The position numbers and the translations under genes were made by a program. From the NCBI GenBank assembly GCA_016713535.1, contig JADJOY010000009.1, forward strand, positions 249,472 through 313,471: a stretch of DNA of 64,000 nt, written 5' to 3'. A model generated the notes under the pieces. It ran no database searches. It was not told the DNA's origin and saw only the letters and a program-made list of their open reading frames with translations. The stretch is from JADJOY01 sp016713535 [NCBI: Deltaproteobacteria bacterium]. GTDB lineage: Bacteria; JADJOY01. This document shows, piece by piece, positions 51,432 through 60,190 of this stretch (positions within the stretch are counted from its first letter, which is position 1; each line of letters opens with the position of its first letter).

Positions 51432-53565
51432 TCATTTGGTGGCGAGGGTGAAGACGCCGTCCCAGTCGGCGCCGGGTGGGTCGTGGAGGAACGCCCGGCA
51501 GCGTCTGCGGAGGGCCCGCGCCGTCGGGTCGTCGACCAGCGTTCGTTGCGTGTCGAGGAGCGCGAGCGCGGCGGCGAAGTCGCTCGTCTGGTACGCGGCG
51601 AACGCGCGCACGAACAGCTCGGTCGCGAGCCGGCCGCTCTCGTCGAGGGTGCCGCGGGGGCCGATCAGCTCGAAGACCGGCACCGGCTGCTTCTTTCCCT
51701 TCACCCGCAGCAAGTCGACCTGGCGCCCCTCGAACTCGTCGGCGATCCGCTCCCAGGTCGACTCGGCGATGAGGATGCGCGTGCCGTACTCCTTGTTCGC
51801 GCCTTCGAGCCGCGAAGCGAGGTTCACGGTGTCGCCGAGGACCGTGGTAGTTGAAGAGCGTCCGGGTGCCCATGTTGCCGGCCAGCACCTCGCCGGTGTT
51901 GAGGCCGATCCGCATGCCGAGCTCAGGCAGGCCGCGCGCCCGCCAGCCGGGGTTGAGCTCGGTGAGCCGGCGCTGCATCTGGAACGCGGTCAGCGCGGCC
52001 TGGTGTGCGTGACGCTCGTTCCGAACCGGGATCCCGAAGAACCCCATGATCGCGTCGCCGATCAGCTTGTCGAGCGTGCCGTCGTTGGCGATCAGCAGGT
52101 CGACCATCTCGGTGAAGTACTCGGTGAGGAACGCGTGCAGCTCGGTGGGAGTGGTGCGCTCGGAGAGCGTGGTGAAGCCGACCAGGTCGCTGAACATCAC
52201 CGTTCCGTCGTAGACCTCTCCCTTGAGGTCGAGCTGGTCGGGCTCGCGGATCAGCCGCTCCACGACCTTGGGCGACACGTAGTGGCTGAACGCCTTCTGG
52301 ATGAAGCGCTTCTCGCGATCGAGAACCAGGATCCTGTAGCTCCTGTCGAGCGGGAGCTGCGCCGCGAGCGCGAGCAGCGGTAGGCCCACGGGGGCGAGCC
52401 AGCCGTGCAGGAACGCGACGAAGTGGCCGAGGGCGAAGGCGCCCACGAGCGCCACGAACGCCGCGGCTCCCGACCACGCACCGAGCGTCGCCAGCAACCA
52501 CGCGCCGAGCGCGGCGGTGGCGAGGTACGCGGCGAGCGGGACCGCCGAGGCGCTCCGCAGGTAGCGCTCGCGCAGCAAGGTGTCGATCAGGTTGGCGTGG
52601 ATCTCGACGCCCGCGATCAGCCCCGCGCCCTCGGCGAGCAGCGGGTAGTCGTAGTGATCGAGGCTCGCGAGCTGCGCTTGCGCCGCGAGGTCGAAGCCCA
52701 CCAGCACGGTCTTGTCGCGGAAGTAGCCGGCGGGTAGCGCCGCCTCAGCGTCGAGCGCCTGGGCATACGAGACCGTCGCGATCGTGCGCCGCGGGCCGAC
52801 GAAGTCGATCGTGACCGGCTCGTCGAGGGCTTGGGGGATCCGGAAAGCCGCGATGGGATCGGACGCATCGACGCGCTCGCCGCGCGCCGCGCGAGCGCGC
52901 TCGGCGATGACGCGCGCGAACGCCGGCACCCGCGAGCCGTCGTCGAGCGCGCGCTCCAGGTAGCTGCGCCGCACCGCACCGTCGGAGTCGAGGTCCACCT
53001 TGACGATGCCGGTGGTGGCGGCGGCCGCGAGCGCCGCGAGCGGTCGCACCCGGCGTTCGATCCGAGCGCCGCCTTGTTGCTCGAACTCGACGTCTTCGGC
53101 GAGCACCACGTTGCCCGCTTCCCGGACCGCAGCGGCGAAGTAGGCGTCGTTGGCGCCGCCAGGATCCTGCTCCGCGTCCGCGAACACCACGTCGAAGGCG
53201 ATCACCCGCGCGCCCGCTTCGTGCAAGGTCCGGACGAGGTCGCCGTGGACCGCGCGCGACCACGGCCACTGGCCGAGCTCCTGCATGGCGGCCTCGTCGA
53301 TCGCCACGATCACGAGGTCGGTCGGCGGCGTGGGCGGGGCGCAACGTTGCCGAGCGCGGAAGAAACCGTCGTGGATCGCGTGATCCAGCGAGGGGGTCGG
53401 AGAGAGCGAGTCGGAGGGCAGGCCGTGGGCCGGGCCGCGCGTGGCGCCGGTCCACGCCGAGGCCGCCGCCACCAGCGTCGCGAGGCCGGCCGCGATCGCG
53501 AACGAGCCGCGTCCGGGGCGCCGGCGCGTGGTCGGGCGGGGGGCGACTGGGGTGGCTCGGGACAT
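51432..53565 (-). CDS. CHASE2-domain class III adenylate/guanylate cyclase (frameshifted)
   Basis: About 710 residues. N-terminal helix, extracytoplasmic CHASE2 sensor at about 50-360 (HDGFFRARQRCAPPTPPTDL, GQWPWSRAVHGDL, FDVVFADAEQDPGGAND), three helices (AAYLATAALGAWLLATLGA onward), then a class III cyclase domain: VMFSDLVGFTTLSERTTP, LDKLIGDAIMGFFG with the metal Asp, and MRIGLNTGEVLAGNMG. The frame breaks near 51835, where one extra C separates FNY from TVLGDTVNLASRLEG. The restored C-terminus reads TVLGDTVNLA and later GVFTLATK. The KLIGD Lys and the later Asp region favour ATP as substrate. Makes the messenger that the two cNMP-binding proteins could read. Confidence 0.87.
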
Positions 53566-53735
53566 GGAGCTCGATTCTACGGTGCAACGCGCGGTCTCGT
53601 CGTGAATAATGCCCGCAGGCCGAGTGACCCGCGTTCCACCTCGATGAGGCACGTCCCGCGCAGCTTCGTCCGCTACATCCTGGCGGCGGACCGCCTTCGA
53701 ATCACCCGGGTCAGCGGCGCCGCGGCGCCGTCTCC

Positions 53736-56480
53736 TCACGCCAGCGGCGTGAGCAGCAGCCGCGCGTCCACCACCACCGCGCCGTCGCCGGGCGGCATCA
53801 CCCGGATCGGGCTCAGGTCGAGCTCGGTCAGCTCCGGGATCACCTCGACGAGGGCGGCGACTCGCTGGATGACCCGCGCGAGCGCGCCGCGATCACCCGC
53901 GGGAGCGCCGCGGAAGCCGTCGAGCAGCCGCTTGCTGCGCAGCTTCTCGATCATCTCGGCGGCGTCGAGGTCGCTCACCGGCGCGAGCCGGAACGACACG
54001 TCGTGGAGCAGCTCCACCTGCGCGCCGCCGAGCCCACACACCACCAGCGGTCCGAACGTGGCCTCGCTCGCGATCCCGACGAACGCATCGATGCCGCCCT
54101 GGATCTCGCGCTGCAGCAGCACCGCCTCGAGCTGCATGCCGGCGCGGCGCATCCGGTCCTTGAGCGTTGCGACCGCCGTCTCGACCTCGCGCCGCGTGGT
54201 GGCGCCGACGATCACGCCCCCGACCTCGCTCTTGCGCGACAGCCCTGGCGCGATCGCCTTCACCACCAGCGGATACCCGAGCTCGTCCGCGCCGTCGCCC
54301 GCTCCGTCGAGGGTCGCGAGCATCGTCTCGGCGTGGTGCAGCCCGGCGGCGCGCACCAGCGTGGTCAGGTCCATCGGCGCCACCCACGTCGGCCGTCCCT
54401 TCGCCTCGGCCAGCACCCGGTCGACCACGGCGCGGATCGCGCTCACCGCGAACGGATCGAAGTGGAAGATCTCGCCGCGCGGCCGCCGTCGCCACCGTGA
54501 GTAGCGATGCACTGCCGCGAGCGCCTGCGCCGCGTTCTCTGGAAAGGCGAACACCGGGATGCGCCCGCGCGGGCCGTCGTGGAGCACGGCTGGAGCGCCG
54601 CGCGCGCTCACGTACACGGCGATCACCGGCTTCTCCTTCGGCACCGCGCCCGCGGCCGCCGCGAGCGCCTCGGCGATCTCCTCGGGCGAGCCCACGTAGG
54701 GCTGCACGAACACCGCCACCACCGCGTCCACCGAGTCGTCCGCGCCGACCACCTCCACCGCCCGGGCGAACTGGGACGGGGTCGCCTCACCGATGGTGTC
54801 CACCGGGTTCCCGAGCGAAGCGTGCGGCGACAGGAACGTCGAGAGCTTGGTGCGAGTGGAGGCCTCGAGCTCGGGCACCACCAGTCCGACGTCCTCGCAC
54901 GCGTCCGCGAGCAGGATCCCGGGTCCACCGGCGTTCGTGACGATCCCCACCCTCGGCCCCGCCGGCACGGGCTGGGTGGAGAGCAGCGAAGCCACGTCGA
55001 AGAGACCCTCGAGGGTGCGCGCGCGGATCACGCCCGCCTGCTCGAAGAGCGCGTCCACCGCCACGTCCGAGTTGGCGAGCGCCGCCGAGTGGCTCGCGGC
55101 GGCGCGGCTGCCGGCGCGCGAGCGCCCCGACTTCACCGCGATGATCGGCTTGATGCGCGCCACGTCCGGCGCCACGCGCGCGAACTTCCGCGGGTTGCCG
55201 AAGCTCTCGAGGTAGAGCGCGATGACCTCGGTGCGCGGATCCTCGGCCCAGTAAGCGAGCAGGTCGTTGCCCGAGACGTCGGCCTTGTTGCCGACGGACA
55301 CGAAGTGCGAGATGCCGAGGCCGCGGCGCTTGGCGTCGTCGAGGAGCGCGATGCCGAGCGCTCCGCTCTGCGACAGGAAGCCGACGTTGCCGGCCGGCGG
55401 GGAGGTCGGCGAGAAGGTCGCGTCGAGGGCCACGTCCGGGTTGGTGTTGATGACGCCCATGCAGTTCGGGCCCACCAGCCGCATCCCCGATTCGCGGGCG
55501 CGCTCGCGTAGCCGCCGCTCCACGGCTCGGCCGTCGCTCGACACCTCCGCGAAGCCGGCGGTGATCACCACCAGCCCGCGCACTCCCGCGCGCACGCAGT
55601 CGGCGACCACGTCCTCGACGGCCGCGGCCGGCACGACGACGATCGCGAGGTCGACGGGCTGACCGATCGCGCTCACGCGCGGGAACGCCGGCAGGCCCGC
55701 GACGCGCTTGGCGACCAGGTGGACCGGATAGATCGGTCCAGCGAAGCCGTGCCGCACCAGGTTGCGGATCAGCGTGTGCCCGATGGTCCGCGGCTGCCGC
55801 GAGGCACCCACGACCGCGATCGAACGTGGCTCGAGGATGGCGCGTAGGCTCTCGGCGGCGGCGTGACGCTCACGGCTGTGCTCGGCCTTGAGCACCGCGG
55901 TGGTCTCGGCCACCGGGAACGACACGTGGAAGACCCCGCCCTCGAACGAGCGCTTGGCGCGGAAGCCGCTGTGCGCGAACACCTCGAGCATCTGGTTGTT
56001 CTCGCCCAGCACGTCGGCCTCGAAGAGCTCGATCCCGTTGGCGCGGGCCAGCCGCGCGAGGTGCTCGAGCAGGAGCGTGCCGATGCCGCGTCCCTGGTGG
56101 GCGTCGTCGACGGCGAACGCGACGTCGGCATGGCCGTGATCGGCGGCCGGACCGTCGCCGAGCCCGATGTATCGCCCGACTCCGATCGTGCGCTCGGTGT
56201 CGGCGTCGCGGAGCGTGACCGCGAGCCCCACGTGGTTCACGAAGTCGAGCTCGGTGAAGCGCACCAGCTCTTCCTCGGTCAGGCGCTTCTTCGTGCCCAT
56301 GAACCGGAAGTAGATGGAGCGTGGGCTCAGGCGCTGGAAGAGATCGACGAGCGCCGCCTTGTCGTCCGGGCGGATGGCGCGGATCAGCACCGAGCCGCCG
56401 TCCTTGAGGACCTCCTGCACCGAATAGGTGTGCAGGTCGGCGGGCAGCGGCTCGGTCCAGAAGGTGCTGCGGTCTTGCAT
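53736..56480 (-). CDS. GNAT acetyltransferase fused to ADP-forming acyl-CoA ligase (Pat-like)
   Basis: About 914 residues. The N-terminal GNAT domain covers about 30-210 (LIRAIRPDDKAALVDLFQRL, DAHQGRGIGTLLLEHLARLA). A CoA-binding domain (RSIAVVGASRQPRTIGHTLI), succinyl-CoA-ligase-like domains (NVGFLSQSGALG, GIVTNAGGPGILLADAC) and a C-terminal ATP-grasp (YPLVVKAIAPGLSRKSEVGG) follow. The Salmonella-type Pat has the reverse order (ligase then GNAT). The ligase His of the SHSAAL region is present. The domain order fits protein-lysine acetyltransferases or bifunctional acetate-CoA ligases. ATG 56480 is chosen, since upstream sequence is low complexity. Confidence 0.88.
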   Translation of the reverse strand: MQDRSTFWTEPLPADLHTYSVQEVLKDGGSVLIRAIRPDDKAALVDLFQRLSPRSIYFRFMGTKKRLTEEELVRFTELDFVNHVGLAVTLRDADTERTIGVGRYIGLGDGPAADHGHADVAFAVDDAHQGRGIGTLLLEHLARLARANGIELFEADVLGENNQMLEVFAHSGFRAKRSFEGGVFHVSFPVAETTAVLKAEHSRERHAAAESLRAILEPRSIAVVGASRQPRTIGHTLIRNLVRHGFAGPIYPVHLVAKRVAGLPAFPRVSAIGQPVDLAIVVVPAAAVEDVVADCVRAGVRGLVVITAGFAEVSSDGRAVERRLRERARESGMRLVGPNCMGVINTNPDVALDATFSPTSPPAGNVGFLSQSGALGIALLDDAKRRGLGISHFVSVGNKADVSGNDLLAYWAEDPRTEVIALYLESFGNPRKFARVAPDVARIKPIIAVKSGRSRAGSRAAASHSAALANSDVAVDALFEQAGVIRARTLEGLFDVASLLSTQPVPAGPRVGIVTNAGGPGILLADACEDVGLVVPELEASTRTKLSTFLSPHASLGNPVDTIGEATPSQFARAVEVVGADDSVDAVVAVFVQPYVGSPEEIAEALAAAAGAVPKEKPVIAVYVSARGAPAVLHDGPRGRIPVFAFPENAAQALAAVHRYSRWRRRPRGEIFHFDPFAVSAIRAVVDRVLAEAKGRPTWVAPMDLTTLVRAAGLHHAETMLATLDGAGDGADELGYPLVVKAIAPGLSRKSEVGGVIVGATTRREVETAVATLKDRMRRAGMQLEAVLLQREIQGGIDAFVGIASEATFGPLVVCGLGGAQVELLHDVSFRLAPVSDLDAAEMIEKLRSKRLLDGFRGAPAGDRGALARVIQRVAALVEVIPELTELDLSPIRVMPPGDGAVVVDARLLLTPLA

Positions 56481-56671
56481 GCGACCCTCGTCGGCGCGCC
56501 GGGGCTCGAGCGGGCACGCGCGCCGGAGCGTACTCCGAACCGGCCGTCGCGCCACGTCGGGTGAGGGAGCCTCGTGGCATCGCCACGAGCACTTCGCGCG
56601 CCGGCGACGAAAGGTAGAATGCCGTGCTAGCGTGCCAAACGGGCTCGTCGGGCCCGACGAGATTCCCTTAC

Positions 56672-57421
56672 ATGCCCTCGTTCCGCGTCGCCTCCAAGAC
56701 GGACTTCGGTAAGGTCCGTTCGCACAACGAAGATTTCCGCATCGTCGAGGAGCCGCGTGACGGCCGGCCCTACGGCGTGCTGGTGCTGTGCGACGGCATG
56801 GGCGGCTCGGCGAGCGGCGAGGTGGCGAGCGAGCTCGCTGCGCACACGATCCTCGAGCACGTCCACGCCCACTACGCGAACGGCAAGCCGCCCCACGAAA
56901 TCCTCGACGACGCGCTGCAGGTCGCGCAGCAGCGTCTCGCCGCTCATCAGAACCAGCATCCCGAGACCCTCGGCATGGGCTGCACGGCGATGGCGGCGAT
57001 CCTCGACGGCGCGGCGCTCGCGGTGGCGCACGTCGGCGACTGCCGGTGCTACGTGTCGACCGAGGACGCCATCAAGAGCATCACCCTCGACCACTCGTGG
57101 GCCGCCGAGCTCTTCCGCGCCGGCGCCTTGCCCAACGAGGAGGCGGTGCGGAACCACCACCAGCGCCACATCCTGACCCGCTATCTGGGCGGGCGGGAGC
57201 CGGGCCGGGTGGAGGTCGACCGGGTCCAGCACGAGCTCGCGGTGGGGGATCGGGTGCTGCTCTGCACCGACGGGCTGTGGGATCTCGTGAGCGACGCGGA
57301 GATCCAGCGAATCGTGCGTGGCGCGGCCCCCGAGAAGGCGGTCGACCAGCTCGTCGACGCGGCCAACCGCGAGGGTGGCCGGGACAACGTCACGGTGATC
57401 GTCCTCGAACGCACGGTCTGA
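56672..57421 (+). CDS. PP2C-family protein Ser/Thr phosphatase
   Basis: 249-residue Mn/Mg-dependent phosphatase. All the metal-binding motifs are present: KVRSHNEDFRIV, LCDGMGGSASGEVAS, VAHVGDCRCYVST, LLCTDGLWDLVSD and GRDNVTVIVL. No extra sensor domain. It probably opposes Hanks-type kinases, none of which is in this window. The gene is divergent from the GNAT/CoA-ligase fusion. ATG 56672 directly precedes PSFRVASKTDFGKVR, the usual PP2C beginning. Confidence 0.92.
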   Translation: MPSFRVASKTDFGKVRSHNEDFRIVEEPRDGRPYGVLVLCDGMGGSASGEVASELAAHTILEHVHAHYANGKPPHEILDDALQVAQQRLAAHQNQHPETLGMGCTAMAAILDGAALAVAHVGDCRCYVSTEDAIKSITLDHSWAAELFRAGALPNEEAVRNHHQRHILTRYLGGREPGRVEVDRVQHELAVGDRVLLCTDGLWDLVSDAEIQRIVRGAAPEKAVDQLVDAANREGGRDNVTVIVLERTV

Positions 57422-57689
57422 CGGCCGAGCGCGTTCCGCCGCCGCCTCCGGGCCAACGCGGGAACGGGCCCCACGGGGTGTGGGCCGCTCTCGTTTCAGG
57501 CGCGTAACCCTCGTTCGGGTGGTGCCGCGGCCGTGTGCGGGCCGTCGCGGATCCTCCAACGATTGCGCGCATCGCCGGCACCTCGCCGGGGCGCTCCGCG
57601 GCCGCCGTTCCGAGCGCCTCGGGCACGACCCTTGCGCGCTTTCCGGTCGAGACGCGGGTGTCCTCGATGGGCGCCCGGGGAGGTGGGTC

Positions 57690-58208
57690 ATGTTGAAGGC
57701 GAAAGAGAGAGAGGCGGTCGCGAAGACGCAGAAAGCGGACGTCATTCCGCTTCGTCGTCCGCACGACATGATCACGCGCTGGGAAGACGAGATGGGTCAC
57801 TACTTCGAGGACTTCTGGCGCAGGCCGCTGCCCAGCCTGTGGAACCTCGAGCGCATGATGCCGCGCGCGCCGCTCGGCCTGCGCATGCCGCCCGTCGACC
57901 TGTTCGAGGAAGCCGACGCCGTGGTCGTGAAGGCCGAGCTGCCCGGCATGGCGAAGGAGGAACTCGAGATCACCCTCACCGACCACACCCTGATGCTGAA
58001 GGGGGAGAAGAAGCGGGAAGAGGAGACCAAGGAGAAGGACTACACCGTGATGGAGCGCAGCTACGGCAGCTTCGCGCGCGCCATCGGTCTGCCCTGCGAG
58101 GTCAAGGCCGAGCAGGTGAAGGCCACCTTCAAGGACGGCGTGCTCGAGATCCGGATGCCGAAGAGCGAGGAAGCGAAGAAGCGCAGCGTCACCGTAAAGG
58201 TCGAGTGA
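57690..58208 (+). CDS. Small heat-shock protein Hsp20
   Basis: ATP-independent holdase of 172 residues. The alpha-crystallin domain covers about 68-165: PVDLFEEADAVVVKAELPGM, ITLTDHTLMLKGEKKREEE, RSYGSFARAIGLPCEV, then FKDGVLEIRMPKSEEAKKR with the I/L-X-I/M tail motif. The N-terminal arm has MITRWEDEMGHYFEDFWRRP, common in bacterial Hsp20. GGGGAGG precedes ATG 57690. The 268-bp gap upstream has a GC hairpin near 57465-57486 but no clear CIRCE or ROSE element. Confidence 0.93.
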   Translation: MLKAKEREAVAKTQKADVIPLRRPHDMITRWEDEMGHYFEDFWRRPLPSLWNLERMMPRAPLGLRMPPVDLFEEADAVVVKAELPGMAKEELEITLTDHTLMLKGEKKREEETKEKDYTVMERSYGSFARAIGLPCEVKAEQVKATFKDGVLEIRMPKSEEAKKRSVTVKVE

Positions 58209-58257
58209 CGAGGCGCCCGGCGAACGGAAGTCGTGCGTGGTGGCGAAGGAGGAGGTC

Positions 58258-58764
58258 ATGATTCCCCGAACGTGCGTGGTGGTGGCGGATGGAGGTCGAG
58301 CGCGTCTGTTCACGATCGAGAGCGAGGTGGGGCCGGATCTCGCCGACTACCCGCACCTGATCGAGCGCGAAGGGATGGTGAACGCCGCCGTCGGGGTGAG
58401 CGCGATGAACCACAGCGACGACCACGGCACCGGTCGCCGCACGATGTTCCGTGCCGGGCCGACGCACGGCTACGAGGATCGCTGGGACCGCGAGGAGATC
58501 CGGCTGAAGAGGAAGTTCGCGCGCGACGTGGCGGAGGAGGCGCTGCGATTCGCGACCGAGGCGGGTGTGTTCCAGGTCTTGCTGGTGGCCGAGCCACGCA
58601 TGCTCGGGCTGCTGCGCAAGCACCACGGGATGTTCGAGAAGGCGCACATCCGCTGTGCCGAGCACGCAGGCGACGTGACCAAGCTGAACGCGGCCGCCGT
58701 GCACCAGTGGATGGCCGCCGCCGGCCTCGTCGCCGCTCCCGCGACGCTCGCCGCGGTGGCGTGA
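58258..58764 (+). CDS. Host-attachment-family protein (baeRF-like fold)
   Basis: 168 residues of the family named after an Agrobacterium protein required for attachment to host cells. It opens with RTCVVVADGGRARLFTIES, has a variable polar loop rich in Asp/His/Arg, and closes with EAGVFQVLLVAEPRMLGLLR and a VTKLNAAAVHQWM helix. ATG 58258 is fixed by the strong AAGGAGG 6 nt upstream. An in-frame GTG-type start at 58237 lies before that site and is rejected. The fold resembles release-factor eRF1 domain 2-like proteins. Close spacing after Hsp20 suggests a stress-linked pair. Confidence 0.82.
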   Translation: MIPRTCVVVADGGRARLFTIESEVGPDLADYPHLIEREGMVNAAVGVSAMNHSDDHGTGRRTMFRAGPTHGYEDRWDREEIRLKRKFARDVAEEALRFATEAGVFQVLLVAEPRMLGLLRKHHGMFEKAHIRCAEHAGDVTKLNAAAVHQWMAAAGLVAAPATLAAVA

Positions 58765-58805
58765 GCCCGCGGTAGCGCGCGGGCGGCGGGCCCCGCGGCC
58801 GCCCG

Positions 58806-60160
58806 GGTGTGAGATCGCTCGGCGCACGGGTGTCCGTCTCGAGCGGGATCGCCGGTGCTGCGTCCGTGGCGCGGATCGCCGATCGGGAAATCGGGCGCGC
58901 TGGCGCACGCCCCTACACCAGCGGTGCGAGTCGAACGTCACGAATCGATCGGGAACACCGATCGGACCTCGCACGGGTGTGTAGGGGCGGCCGCGAGGCC
59001 GCCCGGGTGTGAGATCGCTCGGCGCACGGGTGTCCGTCTCGAGCGGGATCGCCGGTGCTGCGGCCACGGCGCGGATCGCCGATCGGGAAATCGGGCGCGC
59101 TGGCGCACGCCCCTACACCAGCGGTGCGAGTCGAACGTCACGAATCGATCGGGAACACCGATCGGACCGCAGGGTGTGTAGGGGCGCGAGGCCGCGGGGG
59201 GGAGATCGCTCGGCGCACGGGGGTGTCGGGGGATCGCCGGTGCTGCGTCCGTGGCGCGGATCGTCGATCTGGAAATCGGGCGCGCTGGCGCACGCCCCTA
59301 CACCAGCGGTGCGAGTCGAACGTCACGAATCGATCGGGAACACCGATCGGACCGCACGGGGGGGGGGGGCGGCCGGCCGCCTGGGTGAGATCGCTCGGCG
59401 CACGGGTGTCCGTCTCGAGCGGGATCGCCGGTGCTGCGTCCACGGCGCGGATCGCCGATCGGGAAATCGGGCGCGCTGGCGCACGCCCCTACACCAGCGG
59501 TGCGAGTCGAACGTCACGAATCGATCGGGAACACCGATCGGACCTCGCACGGGTGTGTAGGGGCGGCCGTGAGGCCGCCGGGTGTGAGATCGCTCGGCGC
59601 ACGGGTGTCCGTCTCGAGCGGGATCGCCGGTGCTGCGGCCACGGCGCGGATCGCCGATCGGGAAATCGGGCGCGCTGGCGCACGCCCCTACACCAGCGGT
59701 GCGAGTCGAACGTCACGAATCGATCGGGAACACCGATCGGACCTCGCACGGGTGTGTAGGGGCGGCCGTGAGGCCGCCCGGGTGTGAGATCGCTCGGCGC
59801 ACGGGTGTCCGTCTCCGAGCGGGATCGCCGGTGCTGCGGCCGCGGCGCGGATCGGCGAGCGTGAAATCGGGCGGGGTGGCGCACGCCGCGGGCCCGGGGG
59901 GGGGCCGGGGGGGCCCCCGCCCCCCCCCGGGGCCCGGCGGCGCCCCCCCCCCCCCCCCGGCCCCCGCCCCCCCGGCCCCCCCCGGCCCGCCGGGCCCCCC
60001 CCCCCCCCGGGGGGGGGGGGGCCCCGAGGCCCCCCGGGGGGGGGGGGGGGGGGGGCCTACACCAGCGGTGCGAGTCGAACGTCACGAATCGATCGGGAAC
60101 ACCGATCGGACCTCGCACGGGTGTGTAGGGGCGGCCGTGAGGCCGCCCGGGGTCGAGATC
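58806..60160. repeat. Tandem array of about six ~200-bp units
   Basis: Unit starts, marked by GAGATCGCTCGGCGCACGGG or close variants, lie at 58811, 59011, 59202, 59387, 59586 and 59786, with spacings of 185-200 bp. Each unit contains CGCCGATCGGGAAATCGGGCG, ACGCCCCTACACCAGCGG, ACGAATCGATCGGGAACACC and, in most copies, GTAGGGGCGGCCGNGAGGCCGCC. Copies 3 and 4 have short deletions. Open frames run through it only because the unit is repetitive and GC-rich. I see no gene, and spacers are not unique, so it is not a CRISPR. Confidence 0.9.
59889..60056. other. ~168-bp run of G and C only inside the last repeat unit
   Basis: Between GCGCACGCC and CCTACACCAGCGG of the sixth unit, which are adjacent in other copies, lies a stretch composed almost wholly of G and C homopolymers with a single A. 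It inserts precisely inside an otherwise conserved repeat. It is more likely an assembly or base-calling artefact over a difficult hairpin or collapsed array than real DNA. Confidence 0.75.
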
Positions 60161-60190
60161 GATCGGCCCACGTCTCGCCCGGGGACGCGG

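Noticed and set aside
58806-60160. CRISPR array
   Set aside because: Units are about 200 bp, with nearly identical content throughout and no unique spacers. No cas gene is in the window.
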